A stretch of 64,000 bases of DNA from Cytobacillus luteolus (GTDB taxonomy: Bacteria > Bacillota > Bacilli > Bacillales > Bacillaceae_L), in contig NZ_JAGGKM010000001.1 of assembly GCF_017873715.1 (NCBI RefSeq), forward strand, positions 558,001 to 622,000, read 5' to 3'. A program made the translations under genes and the position numbers. The notes below the pieces were generated by a model that saw only the letters and a list, made by a program, of their open reading frames with translations, searched no databases and had not been told where the DNA came from. Shown one piece after another: positions 14,303-22,599 of the stretch. Within the stretch, counting starts at the first letter, position 1; each line of letters opens with the position of its first letter.

Positions 14303-15355
14303 ATGAGATATGGATTTTGGTTACCGATTTTTGGTGGGTGGTTACGAAATGTTGATGATGAAAATATGCCACCTACATTCGAGTACGCAAAAGAAGTGAT
14401 TACATCAGCAGAAGAGTGGGGATATGATACAACACTTATTGCTGAATTATACTTAAATGATATTAAAGGGCCTGAGAGTGACTCTTTAGAAGCTTGGTCA
14501 ACAGCTGCGGCTTTAGCTGCTGTGACGAGTAAAATTGAAATCATGACAGCCATTCGACCTGGGTTTCATAACCCAGCAGTTGCTGCAAAAATGGCCGCGA
14601 ATATTGATCAAATAAGTAATGGTAGATTTACCTTAAATGTTGTATCTGCATGGTGGGAAGAAGAAGCAAGGCAGTACGGTGGGATTTTCACTGAGCATGA
14701 TGAGCGATACGATCGAACAGAAGAATTTATAGATGTACTAAAGGGATTATGGACAGAAGATGTCTTTAACTATGAAGGAAACTTTTATTCAGTTAAAAAT
14801 GCTGTTTTATCACCTAAGCCTGTTCAAAGACCAAATCCGATTCTTTATGCGGGTGGTGAAAGTCCTAGAGGAAAACAAGCAATTACGAACAAGTGTGACG
14901 CGTATGTAATGCATGGAGGAACAGTAGAAGAAGTAACAGCTAAAATAGCTGATATGAAACAAAGAAGAGCGCAAACTGGTAACGCACCTTTTCAATCATT
15001 CGGAATGGCTGCATACATTGTTTGTCGTGATACAGAGGAAGAGGCTCAAGCAGAGTTAAATCGAATTACGGATGTAAGAGAATCAAGTGGATATGCTGGG
15101 TTCAATGACTTCGTTAGCAAATCACAGCTAGAACAACAAATTAAGCTATATGACTACTCTGTTTCAAATCGTGGGTTAAGACCCAATCTAATTGGTACTC
15201 CAGAACAGATTGCTAAAAAGATAATTGAATATGAAGAAGCTGGTGTTGATTTATTACTACTTCAATTTTCACCACAGCTTGAAGAAATGGAACGCTTTTC
15301 AAAGAAAGTTATGCCATTAGTCGAAGCACTTAGAGAAGCCAAAGTACAGGAGTGA
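14303..15355 (+). CDS. LLM-class flavin-dependent monooxygenase (SsuD/SfnG-like)
   Basis: This 350-residue TIM-barrel protein has the alkanesulfonate-monooxygenase style segments YGFWLPIFGGWLRNV at the start, GYDTTLIAELYLND, KIEIMTAIRPGFHNPAVAAKMAANIDQISNGR (written here only as the family landmark after residue 80), NVVSAWWEEEARQYGG, and PNPILYAGGESPRGK for flavin phosphate binding. The closest named relatives are FMNH2-dependent alkanesulfonate or dimethylsulfone monooxygenases, which release sulfite or methanesulfinate from organosulfur compounds. The S-box upstream supports a sulfur-acquisition role. No NADPH:FMN reductase or ABC transporter is adjacent; its partner is an ATP-grasp gene. 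Confidence 0.85.
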   Translation: MRYGFWLPIFGGWLRNVDDENMPPTFEYAKEVITSAEEWGYDTTLIAELYLNDIKGPESDSLEAWSTAAALAAVTSKIEIMTAIRPGFHNPAVAAKMAANIDQISNGRFTLNVVSAWWEEEARQYGGIFTEHDERYDRTEEFIDVLKGLWTEDVFNYEGNFYSVKNAVLSPKPVQRPNPILYAGGESPRGKQAITNKCDAYVMHGGTVEEVTAKIADMKQRRAQTGNAPFQSFGMAAYIVCRDTEEEAQAELNRITDVRESSGYAGFNDFVSKSQLEQQIKLYDYSVSNRGLRPNLIGTPEQIAKKIIEYEEAGVDLLLLQFSPQLEEMERFSKKVMPLVEALREAKVQE

Positions 15356-15363
15356 ATAGTAAA

Positions 15364-16296
15364 ATGAGCAAAATATACATCATACATGAAAACAGTGAAT
15401 GGACCAATCATTTAACAGCTAGACTGGAAGAGTTAGAGCTTCCTTATGAAGAATGGCACCTTGATCAAGGAGTCGTTAATTTATTCGAAGCACCTCCTGA
15501 AGGGGTATTTTATAGTCGAATGAGTGCATCTGCACATACGCGTGATCATCGTTTTGCACCGGAATTAGCAGAGTCCGTGCTTGCTTGGCTTGAAAAGAAT
15601 GAGAAAAAAGTCTTTAACGGAACACGGGCTTTAAGACTTGAGGTTAGTAAGGTCAATCAATATATGGCATTAAATGCCTGCGGGATTAAAACGCCTAAAA
15701 CACTTGCAGCTGTTGGAAAAGAACAAATAGTTGAAGCAGCAAAACAACTTGGGTCTGCTTCTTTTATCACAAAACACAACCGTGCTGGTAAAGGACTTGG
15801 TGTTCAATTGTTCCACTCCATTGAAAGCTTGCGGGAGTATGTGAACAGTCCTGGGTTTGAGGAGCCGGTTGATGGGATTACATTGATACAAGAATATATC
15901 CTTTCTCCCGAATCATATATTACCCGATGTGAGTTTGTTGGAGGAAAGTTTGTTTATGCAGTTCAGGTAGATACATCAGAGGGATTTGAATTATGTCCTG
16001 CAGATGCATGTCAAATCGGCGATTTATTCTGTCCTGTTGGAGAAGAAGTAACTGAAAAACCAAAGTTTAAAATTATCGAAGGTTTCAACGATCCGATCAT
16101 TGAGAAGTATGAATTGTTCCTTCAAGAAAATAAAATTGCCGTTGCTGGCATTGAATTCATTCGAAATGCAGCAGGTGAGATTTTTACCTATGATGTTAAT
16201 ACAAATACGAACTATAACTCTGATGCTGAAAAGGTAGCAGGAAAATTTGGAATGCTTGAAGTAGCGAAATTCTTAGGATCAGAATTACAAAAATAA
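15364..16296 (+). CDS. ATP-grasp family ligase (RimK-like)
   Basis: ATG 15364 gives 310 residues; a GTG at 15352 overlapping the previous stop is possible but leaves no ribosome spacing after AGGAG. The ATP-grasp features are AASFITKHNRAGKGLGV-type P-loop region (FITKHNRAGKGLG near residue 135), TLIQEYI for the adenine hinge, and GIEFIRNAAGEIFTYDVNTNTNYN with metal-binding Glu/Asp/Asn near the C-terminus. It should ligate a carboxylate to an amine or thiol, using ATP. The start overlaps the LLM operon and both are under the S-box, so the ligase likely acts on a sulfur-containing or methionine-derived compound (inference). Confidence 0.82.
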   Translation: MSKIYIIHENSEWTNHLTARLEELELPYEEWHLDQGVVNLFEAPPEGVFYSRMSASAHTRDHRFAPELAESVLAWLEKNEKKVFNGTRALRLEVSKVNQYMALNACGIKTPKTLAAVGKEQIVEAAKQLGSASFITKHNRAGKGLGVQLFHSIESLREYVNSPGFEEPVDGITLIQEYILSPESYITRCEFVGGKFVYAVQVDTSEGFELCPADACQIGDLFCPVGEEVTEKPKFKIIEGFNDPIIEKYELFLQENKIAVAGIEFIRNAAGEIFTYDVNTNTNYNSDAEKVAGKFGMLEVAKFLGSELQK

Positions 16297-16302
16297 GTCA
16301 AC

Positions 16303-16356
16303 AGGGGCCTGACCCCCGGCGCGCTAAAGCTTTAAAGCGCTGGGGGTCAGGCCCCT
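16303..16356. repeat. GGGGCCTGACCCC element, full palindromic copy
   Basis: AGGGGCCTGACCCCC and GGGGGTCAGGCCCCT flank a GC-rich centre with GCGC/GCGC and TAAAGC/TTTA, forming a near-complete 54-bp hairpin between convergent genes. It lacks a T run but probably acts as a bidirectional terminator. Confidence 0.8.
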
Positions 16357-16361
16357 ACAAT

Positions 16362-17483
16362 TTAGTTTGATGTTTCGTATACGACCCAGTTTGATTGGGT
16401 GATTTTTGCTGAGAGTCCGATGATTTTATTTTTGACTCTTGCTGCTTCTTCACCGGTTAGCGGTATGGGCTGGTAATTGTTCCTTGATGTCACTGATGAA
16501 ATACTAAAAGGAATTACTTGGATCTGCTTTTTATCGAGAAGTTCGCCATCTTGTAGGTGAAAGGTCTGTTGAAATACGAATGTATCTTTATCACTTGGAT
16601 TACGGTTTCCACCAAACATAAAGTTACCTAAACTATATACAATAAATTTATTGTTGTACTCTTCAATTCCCTGAACAACGTGAGGGTGATGCCCTAAAAC
16701 TAAGTCTGCACCGCTATCAATCGTAAATCGGCCTAGCGACTTTTGGGTAGAGTTCGGGACATATGCTCGTTCTTCGCCCCAATGAAAGTGTACAATGATG
16801 ACTTTAACATCTTGTTCACGTAGGGTTTGAATGTCCTCCTGAATCTGCTTACGAATGGAACTGTTATCAGACCATCCGTTATAACCAAGAGCTCCAACCT
16901 TTATATCCTTAATAGTAGAAATATGAATATGATTATTTCCAAAGAAGCCAATATTATTATGTTTAAGAACATCAATCGTATCTTGGTACCCTTTTTGTAA
17001 ATAATCGTACGTATGATTGTTTGCTAGGTTAACAGCTTCAATGCTTCCTAGTGTTAAAATATCTGCATAAGAAGGATCGCCTTTAAAACGAAACTTCTTT
17101 TCTGCTTTTTGTTTAGACGTAGTGAGAGTTGTTTCAAGATTTACCGTTGTGAAATCATCTTTTTCAAAGATAGGTCGTATGTGCTCTACAAAGAAGGCAA
17201 GGCCATTCATATCTGCTTCATGGTTAAAAGTTCCTTTATAGCCAAAGCTATCATCACTTCCGATGGTGACATCACCGGCAGCACTTACTGTTATTTCCGT
17301 GATAGGTGGAGGTTCAGGAACCTGCTTATGCATTTCAGTAGCCATGACAACAGAACGTGATGGGTGATCCTTGACCACTCTTTCAATTGTCTCAGTAGTT
17401 CCCATGGTTGGGATTGAGATGTTCATTATATTGGAACAGCCAGCTAACATTAGCATTAACAATATTGAAAATAATACCCTCAT
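16362..17483 (-). CDS. CapA-family lipoprotein (metallophosphoesterase-like)
   Basis: This 373-residue protein has a lipoprotein signal (lipobox LMLAGC, Cys16) and a CapA/PGA_cap domain: ITVSAAGDVTIGSDDSF, VNLETTLTT, VNLANNHTYDYLQKG, VIIVHFHWGEERAYVPN, GADLVLGHHPHVVQGIE and YSLGNFMFGG, containing the Asp/Asn/His metal-ligand set of calcineurin-like phosphoesterases. CapA relatives act in poly-gamma-glutamate or capsule synthesis, but stand-alone copies are of unknown role. No cap/pgs genes are adjacent. It is anchored to the outer face of the membrane. Confidence 0.88.
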   Translation of the reverse strand: MRVLFSILLMLMLAGCSNIMNISIPTMGTTETIERVVKDHPSRSVVMATEMHKQVPEPPPITEITVSAAGDVTIGSDDSFGYKGTFNHEADMNGLAFFVEHIRPIFEKDDFTTVNLETTLTTSKQKAEKKFRFKGDPSYADILTLGSIEAVNLANNHTYDYLQKGYQDTIDVLKHNNIGFFGNNHIHISTIKDIKVGALGYNGWSDNSSIRKQIQEDIQTLREQDVKVIIVHFHWGEERAYVPNSTQKSLGRFTIDSGADLVLGHHPHVVQGIEEYNNKFIVYSLGNFMFGGNRNPSDKDTFVFQQTFHLQDGELLDKKQIQVIPFSISSVTSRNNYQPIPLTGEEAARVKNKIIGLSAKITQSNWVVYETSN

Positions 17484-17733
17484 TATGATTCCTCTCCTAC
17501 GCTAGAATAGCTTATTCATCGTTCTCATTGTATGTTCATAATGACAAAATATGAGAGATTACTACTATAATACTATGTTCGTTATATAGAAATCTTCAAC
17601 ATGACAAAGGTTGTCAAAACAATCTAATAAACTACAAAAAGCGAAATAGGATCAAATATTTTCTCTAAAACCCCCATATTTCAGAGGATTTTGTCGAAGG
17701 ATGTATTGTTTGTTCAACAAGGGAGGCATACAT

Positions 17734-18060
17734 ATGTTTTTTAAAAAGGTACATGGCATTCAGTTATGGAAGCTGAATTTGAGGTTTAAAAAGCTAGGTT
17801 TATCAAGAAGTTGGATGGAAGAAACTAAAAATGGGGTTATTCAATTATTTTTAGATCCAATAGAAACAGATCGATATTCAAGTCCTGAGGTGCAGGCTGA
17901 GATTAATGAGGTAATCAATGAGTTAGAAGGAGTTGAGACCTTTAGATTATGTGTTTTTAAAGAATGTAAGATTTTATATAAAGAGCAGCTTACAGACAAC
18001 GCATTATCTCGATGGATCGAGGTTACTATTTTAGAGGAGAAACAAAAGTTAATTTCATAA
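17734..18060 (+). CDS. Small protein of unknown function (108 residues)
   Basis: ATG 17734 is chosen because AGGGAGG sits 7-8 bp upstream; the upstream in-frame ATG at 17701 lacks such a site. The protein starts with a basic segment (FFKKVHGIQLWKLNLRFKKLGLS) and continues with an acidic mixed helix/strand region. No known domain is recognised, and no signal or membrane helix is evident. It has its own terminator and is monocistronic. Confidence 0.7.
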   Translation: MFFKKVHGIQLWKLNLRFKKLGLSRSWMEETKNGVIQLFLDPIETDRYSSPEVQAEINEVINELEGVETFRLCVFKECKILYKEQLTDNALSRWIEVTILEEKQKLIS

Positions 18061-18065
18061 AAAGG

Positions 18066-18097
18066 AAAGAGCCTTTCCAAAGAAGGCTCTTTGTTTT
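18066..18097. terminator. Bidirectional terminator
   Basis: AAAGAGCCTT / AAGGCTCTTT stem then GTTTT, between convergent genes. Confidence 0.82.
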
Positions 18098-18704
18098 AGG
18101 CTAATTCTGGCGTAGACTTAATGGAACTAATTTTTATATTTTTTTCTTCTAATCCTAAAATCCAATATTCTACTAGCTGCGTTCCATTGATTAATTCAAT
18201 GTTTAGTTCGTCTGCATACGTTTTCGCCTTATCCGTAAAATCTCCAGTTGTTACAATGTATCCACCTTTGGCATCCTTTTTAATCATTTGTGAATGGAGG
18301 ATTGCAATAGCCTCAAAGCCAAGGTCTTTTTCTAAACATTTAACCTGTCCTATGTATAAGCCATCCTCACGGTCATGTTCCAAATTTATCCCTTCATCAG
18401 AAGGGGGGCTAATATATACGGTTCCACCATAATATCCTTCAATCACATTCATCACAAACAGCTCAAACTCAAGCGGGTCCTGCCTAATAAATAAACTTGA
18501 AACAGTTTGGTTTGCTTCTTCAGGGGTTGCTTTTTTAAATCGATAATATAGTCCCATTGCTAATGTTTTCTTAATATCACTACTTGTATTAATAGAGTCT
18601 GTAATAATTGATCGCAATTTATCATTTTCTTTTTTACGTCGTATTACATCAAAAGCTGCTAATACTAATAAAATTGCACTCATAACTGATATAAATGTAT
18701 TCAT
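18096..18704 (-). CDS. Membrane-anchored Mrr-type restriction endonuclease-like protein
   Basis: The start at 18704 (202 residues) is preferred over the frame's first codon because AAAAGGAG precedes it by about 10 bp. An N-terminal hydrophobic helix (SVMSAILLVLAAF) and a coiled, charged stretch lead to a PD-(D/E)xK-like domain: LEFELFVMNVIEGYYGGTVYISPPSDEGINL, then LYIGQVKCLEKDLG, where D-E-G-I-N-L and Q-V-K match the Mrr catalytic Asp and QxK. Mrr-like nucleases act on modified or stressed DNA. No methylase or specificity subunit is nearby. A membrane anchor on such a domain is uncommon. Confidence 0.72.
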   Translation of the reverse strand: MNTFISVMSAILLVLAAFDVIRRKKENDKLRSIITDSINTSSDIKKTLAMGLYYRFKKATPEEANQTVSSLFIRQDPLEFELFVMNVIEGYYGGTVYISPPSDEGINLEHDREDGLYIGQVKCLEKDLGFEAIAILHSQMIKKDAKGGYIVTTGDFTDKAKTYADELNIELINGTQLVEYWILGLEEKNIKISSIKSTPELA

Positions 18705-18794
18705 GGGTTGTTCACTCCTTTTCCTCTTCATTTTAGACGAAGGGAAAGGAATCTAATCTTTTGTAAATAAAAAAGTGGCACCCCAAAAGGGATT

Positions 18795-19421
18795 AACGGG
18801 ATCTCTTTTGGAGTGCAAAACGCGAAAAAACAACTCAAATAGCATGTTAAATCGCATATGATTTAGCATGCTATTTTTAATTGGTATAACAAGGTTTATG
18901 ACAATTTCACTTGAGAATTAACACTGTAATTAGCATACAATATAGCAATGTGTGAATGATTATTCTCATGCTGTTAGTTTATATGCTAAAACGGTTGTTA
19001 ATACTTTGTTCAATTTGATTTCATTTTTTAAATAGTACACCTTACCAATAAGCTGACTTGTCCTTAATTAAGCAACCGGCGATAGTAAAAATAAACGGAG
19101 ATTTTCCGGTTAAATTCAGAATAGAGCTCTTTTGAGGCTAAATAAGGGGATATTTTCCGGTTATGCCAAGCAAAACCCCCTATTTTTATGTTTTTTGAGT
19201 TAATAGGCGGAATCTCTCCGTCTATTTAAGCAATTTTCAATGGTATTTTCTATTTAAGCGGAATTTTTCCGTCTATTTATCAAATTGGGTGTTTATCTGA
19301 TCTCCCAACGGATAATATTAAGAAGCGAAAAAGCATGATGATAAAATTGCTAATCACCATGCTTTTTACTACGTTATTTGTACTGTTATTAATGATTTTG
19401 CACTCCAAAAGAGAACCCGTT
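18795..19421. repeat. Inverted-repeat-bounded intergenic segment (possible MITE-like remnant)
   Basis: AACGGGATCTCTTTTGGAGT with CAAAA (18795-18820) recurs inverted at 19396-19421 with one mismatch over 26 bp. Between the arms are a 17-bp-stem hairpin with T tail (18837-18880; AAATAGCATG/CATGCTATTT), a repeat array, and another hairpin around 19329-19369 (AAAAGCATG/CATGCTTTT). There is no open frame of note. The whole 18705-19449 gap holds no recognisable gene. Confidence 0.5.
19092..19285. repeat. Intergenic repeats with 51-bp spacing (ATTTTCCGGTTA; GAATYTYTCCGTCTATTTA)
   Basis: ATTTTCCGGTTA starts at 19101 and again at 19152 (51 bp). The word CCGTCTATTTA with a preceding GGAAT box recurs around 19209 and 19260 (51 bp). 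Degenerate but clear. Confidence 0.65.
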
Positions 19422-19449
19422 ACAAAAGGGATACCACCTTCTTATTTAC

Positions 19450-20583
19450 TTATTGAATAGCAGCAAGGACATTAATAACTCCGTTTCCATAGTAGAATGA
19501 GTCACCAAGTGGTGTTGCTGTATTTTTTAAGCGGTCACGTACCTCAACATTAGTTAATGAAGGGTATTTTGCAAGGATTAATGCAGCAGCTCCTGCAACG
19601 TGAGGAGAAGCCATTGACGTTCCGTTGTAAGAATCATAGCTATTACCAGGCACAGAGCTAAGAATATTCACACCTGGTGCCATTACTTCTAGTTCATTAC
19701 CAACACTTGAGAAGGAAGCTCTATTATTACTAGAATCAACTGCTCCAACCGCAATTACAGAAGCATATTTAGCTGGGTAGCCGATTGTATTACGTTTACC
19801 TTTTGAACCACTATTTCCTGCAGCAGCTACTACCACAATACCGCTGTTATAAGCCAGATCACAAGCCTGTTGTAATGTAGTTGAACCAGAACTTGCACCT
19901 AAACTCATATTAATAACATCCATACCATTTTCTACAGCCCATTCAATCCCTTGAACGATTCCACTAAAAGATCCACTACCAGAGCTATCTAATACTTTAA
20001 CAGCATAAAGGTCAGCAGCTGGAGCAACCCCTAATACGCCTAATGTGTTATTTAAACCGGCAACTGTTCCAGCCACATGTGTACCATGACCGTTACCATC
20101 TTCTAATGCATTTGGCTCACCTGAAATAAAGCTTGCACCACCAAGGACGTTAAGGTCTTCGTGGTTACCGTCAATTCCTGTATCTAAAATGGCTACTTTA
20201 ACACCACTTCCAGTTACACCACTCGCTTGAACTGTATCTGCTTCAATGTGTGGGATTCCCCATGGTGTTGTTTGACCTATGGCTTTCACTGTTAAATCTT
20301 CTTCAACATAAGCAATGTTCGGATTTTTACTTTCTAGTGCCAATGCAGCTCTTTCAGAAAGTTTTGCATGCACTACATTTAAGTATTTAAACTGGTGTTT
20401 AACTTGGCCACCAAGGCCTCTTATGTCTTTTAATTCATCTTCTGACACTTTTGCATTAAAACCAATTAAGTAATCTTTAGGAGCGTTATCGTTTTGTGCA
20501 CTTACTGGTGCAACAGTACCAAATAACATTCCGAATGCTAAAATAAAGCTTAATAAAACACCAAAGATCTTTCTTTTCCCCAT
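19450..20583 (-). CDS. Secreted subtilisin-family serine protease (S8)
   Basis: This 377-residue preproenzyme has a Sec signal (residues 1-29, ending APVSAQ), an I9 inhibitor propeptide (about 36-100, [17 protein letters not shown] to YVEEDLTV) and a mature subtilisin with the triad Asp134 (AILDTGID), His166 ([10 protein letters not shown]) and Ser323 ([12 protein letters not shown]), plus oxyanion Asn in AAAGNSG. It closely matches the AprE type in size and layout. It is divergent from an NprR-like regulator, so it is a candidate target of that system and could also mature the adjacent pheromone precursor outside the cell (inference). Confidence 0.95.
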   Translation of the reverse strand: MGKRKIFGVLLSFILAFGMLFGTVAPVSAQNDNAPKDYLIGFNAKVSEDELKDIRGLGGQVKHQFKYLNVVHAKLSERAALALESKNPNIAYVEEDLTVKAIGQTTPWGIPHIEADTVQASGVTGSGVKVAILDTGIDGNHEDLNVLGGASFISGEPNALEDGNGHGTHVAGTVAGLNNTLGVLGVAPAADLYAVKVLDSSGSGSFSGIVQGIEWAVENGMDVINMSLGASSGSTTLQQACDLAYNSGIVVVAAAGNSGSKGKRNTIGYPAKYASVIAVGAVDSSNNRASFSSVGNELEVMAPGVNILSSVPGNSYDSYNGTSMASPHVAGAAALILAKYPSLTNVEVRDRLKNTATPLGDSFYYGNGVINVLAAIQ

Positions 20584-20748
20584 ATTTTAGTACCTCCTAC
20601 GATTATATTGTAATAACCAAGCATGAATTGAGTGTTAAATATAGAGTAGTTAAGTAGATACATAGTCATTTAACTTAGGCTCCCGGGTACCTAGGGTAAA
20701 TGATGATTATCACATTAAAATCGTAACACTATTTCGAATAATTTGTTA

Positions 20749-20950
20749 TTGGGAAAATAACTGAAAAAGATATGTATTAAACGAAGAAATTAAAGGCGAT
20801 TTTCCCAATGGTAAAAGTTGGGATTGCCGGTTAGACTAAAACATAGTGAAAAAGGCTAAAGAGCCAAAAACCCTAGATTTTTTCGGATGTTGGGAAAATC
20901 GACTCAAAAATATAGCTCTAAGAGGCCCTTTTTTGCATCTATTTTCCCAA
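20749..20950. repeat. Four TTGGGAAAAT words in alternating orientation between subtilisin and nprR-like gene
   Basis: TTGGGAAAAT occurs at 20749-20758 and 20890-20899, and its complement ATTTTCCCAA at 20799-20808 and 20941-20950. Inverted partners are 50-51 bp apart, and 20797-20808 with 20890-20901 form a perfect 12-bp inverted repeat. They lie in the 439-bp gap between divergent genes and may be regulator sites or another phased intergenic array. Confidence 0.6.
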
Positions 20951-21022
20951 GCTTGAAAAAGAGGGTTTTCTGAATATTTTAAAGAATTAGTAGTATAACT
21001 TAATTTAGGAGCTGAATGTGTT

Positions 21023-22285
21023 ATGGACATAGGAAACAGGCTTCGTTTTTACCGTATACAGCAAAACATGACACAAGAGGATCTAGCAAGTGGGATTATC
21101 TCTATCTCTTATCTATCAAAAATAGAAAACAACCAAACATCCGCTAGTGTTGAAGTTCTAGAGATGCTTTGTAAGAGGTTAGGGATTAAGCTAATTGAGG
21201 AAAATGAATACTCTCTATTAAAGGACCTACATGATTGGTATTACCAAATCATCAACCGAAACAAGGAAGAGGTTGCCAGAAGGTATGAGAAATATGTAGA
21301 TGTGATTCAAAGTACGAATGATTCGAGTGCCTACATACATTTTGTGTTGTTCGAGTTACGTTACTTTTTGTTACAAAGGGATTTAGAAAAAGCAGAGGAA
21401 CAGCTGAACAAGATTAATTTGTTTAAGGATATCTTTGATGATCAGATGGACTATTTCTATAGTAAATTTGTAGGTTTATATCATTATATGAAAAATCGAT
21501 TTTCAACTGCTAAGGATTTTTATAAGCTTGCTGAACGAATTCTTAATAAAAGTATCCACATAGAGAGATGGGAAGAAGCTGACCTTTATTATTCAATAGG
21601 GTTAACCTATAGCCAATTAGGCAAAATGTCATTGAGTAACAATTACACCCACTTGGCCTTAGCTATCTATCAATCTCGGTATGATTTAAAAAGAAGTGCC
21701 GAATGTCATGTGTTGCTGGGAATCTGTTATTTACGAACAGAAGAGTACGAGCTCTCAGAAGAAAACTATTTATTAGCAAATAAAGTTGCTGAAAGTATGA
21801 ATGATTCAAACCTAAGGGGAATTATTTATCATAATTTGGGGTATTTGTATTCTTTGCAAGGGAAGCATCATCAAGCGATTGCAGAGTATCAAAAGAGCTT
21901 AAAACATAAGCTAGATGGAAATATTGATGGGAAGCTAATTTCCATTCACGGAATAATAACTGAATATTACTCTCTAGGAGAATATAACTCTTGTGAATCT
22001 TGGCTACAAGAAGCTAGGAAACTACAGGAGGAAAATGAATACAGGGATTACAACGTACATTTTGAAATTTATAACTATTTAATAAATAACCCTTCAGAAG
22101 AGTTTGAAAAGTATATGCAGGATGTTGCATTACCACTCTTTGAAAAGAGGGAGAATCTACAGTATTTAATCAAGTATTCAGAGATTTTAGGAGCTTACTT
22201 TGAAACAAAGTTTAAGTATAAATCAGCAAATCGCTATTATACCAAAGCGATAAAAGCATTAAAAAAACAAAACTATATCTACTAA
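21023..22285 (+). CDS. NprR-type HTH-TPR peptide-responsive regulator (RRNPP family)
   Basis: This 420-residue protein has an N-terminal Xre-type helix-turn-helix (residues 5-60; LRFYRIQQNMTQEDLASGIISISYLSKIENNQTS region) followed by a long TPR superhelix (about 65-415), including CHVLLGICYLRTEEYELSEENY and LRGIIYHNLGYLYSLQGKHHQAIAEYQ. Size and domain order match NprR/PlcR/Rap-like receptors that bind a re-imported oligopeptide in the TPR groove. In B. cereus, NprR controls extracellular proteases and late-growth behaviour. Only 12 bp separate its stop from a repeat-containing exported peptide gene, exactly where NprX-type signals are encoded. The divergent neighbour is a secreted protease. 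The specific peptide and targets are inferred. Confidence 0.9.
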   Translation: MDIGNRLRFYRIQQNMTQEDLASGIISISYLSKIENNQTSASVEVLEMLCKRLGIKLIEENEYSLLKDLHDWYYQIINRNKEEVARRYEKYVDVIQSTNDSSAYIHFVLFELRYFLLQRDLEKAEEQLNKINLFKDIFDDQMDYFYSKFVGLYHYMKNRFSTAKDFYKLAERILNKSIHIERWEEADLYYSIGLTYSQLGKMSLSNNYTHLALAIYQSRYDLKRSAECHVLLGICYLRTEEYELSEENYLLANKVAESMNDSNLRGIIYHNLGYLYSLQGKHHQAIAEYQKSLKHKLDGNIDGKLISIHGIITEYYSLGEYNSCESWLQEARKLQEENEYRDYNVHFEIYNYLINNPSEEFEKYMQDVALPLFEKRENLQYLIKYSEILGAYFETKFKYKSANRYYTKAIKALKKQNYIY

Positions 22286-22297
22286 GGAGAGAGAAAA

Positions 22298-22591
22298 ATG
22301 AAAAAGTTTCTTTTAGTAATTGTTGCAGGAGTAGTATTAACAACAGGAGGAAATGCTTTGTTCAATCAATTTGCTGGTGAAGCAGAGCATCCAGATCCAA
22401 CATCAATCCAATTCGCAGGTGAAGCCGAGCATCCAGATCCAACATCAATTTTCTTTGCAGGAGAAGCGGAACACCCAGATCCAACATCAATCTTCTTTAC
22501 TGGTGAAGCAGAGCACCCAGATCCAACATCCATCCTTCTTGCTGGTGAAGCTGAGCATCCAGATCCAACATCTAATTCGGATTTAGTATAA
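22298..22591 (+). CDS. Exported precursor with five tandem 14-residue units; putative multi-copy pheromone
   Basis: The 97-residue product has a Sec-type signal (MKKFLLVIVAGVVLTTGG, residues 1-20) and then five direct units at residues 24-37, 38-51, 52-65, 66-79 and 80-93, each of the form (Q/F/L)(F/L)(A/T)GEAEHPDPTS(I/N), ending SDLV. The core GEAEHPDPTS is invariant while the two leading hydrophobic positions vary, so selection appears to hold the core peptide. AGGAGAG precedes the ATG, and a terminator follows the stop. Next to an NprR-type receptor, this is best explained as a signal precursor releasing up to five copies of a short EHPDPTS-like peptide after cleavage by extracellular proteases. 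The mature ends are not determined. Confidence 0.85.
   Translation: MKKFLLVIVAGVVLTTGGNALFNQFAGEAEHPDPTSIQFAGEAEHPDPTSIFFAGEAEHPDPTSIFFTGEAEHPDPTSILLAGEAEHPDPTSNSDLV
22367..22576 (+). repeat. Five 42-bp tandem coding repeats
   Basis: Units start at 22367, 22409, 22451, 22493 and 22535. Copies differ mostly at third codon positions (for example GAAGCAGAGCATCC, GAAGCCGAGCATCC, GAAGCGGAACACCC), which shows purifying selection on the peptide rather than recent copying alone. Confidence 0.95.
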
Positions 22592-22599
22592 TCAAACAA

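Noticed and set aside
20836-21030. 64-codon minus-strand frame in the protease-receptor gap
   Set aside because: It overlaps repeats and the receptor start, and has no ribosome site or homology.
22366-22599. Open frames in the other plus-strand frame and on the minus strand over the peptide repeats
   Set aside because: The 42-bp unit is a multiple of three, so stop-free frames are replicated. Only the +1 frame has a signal peptide, ribosome site and third-position variation.
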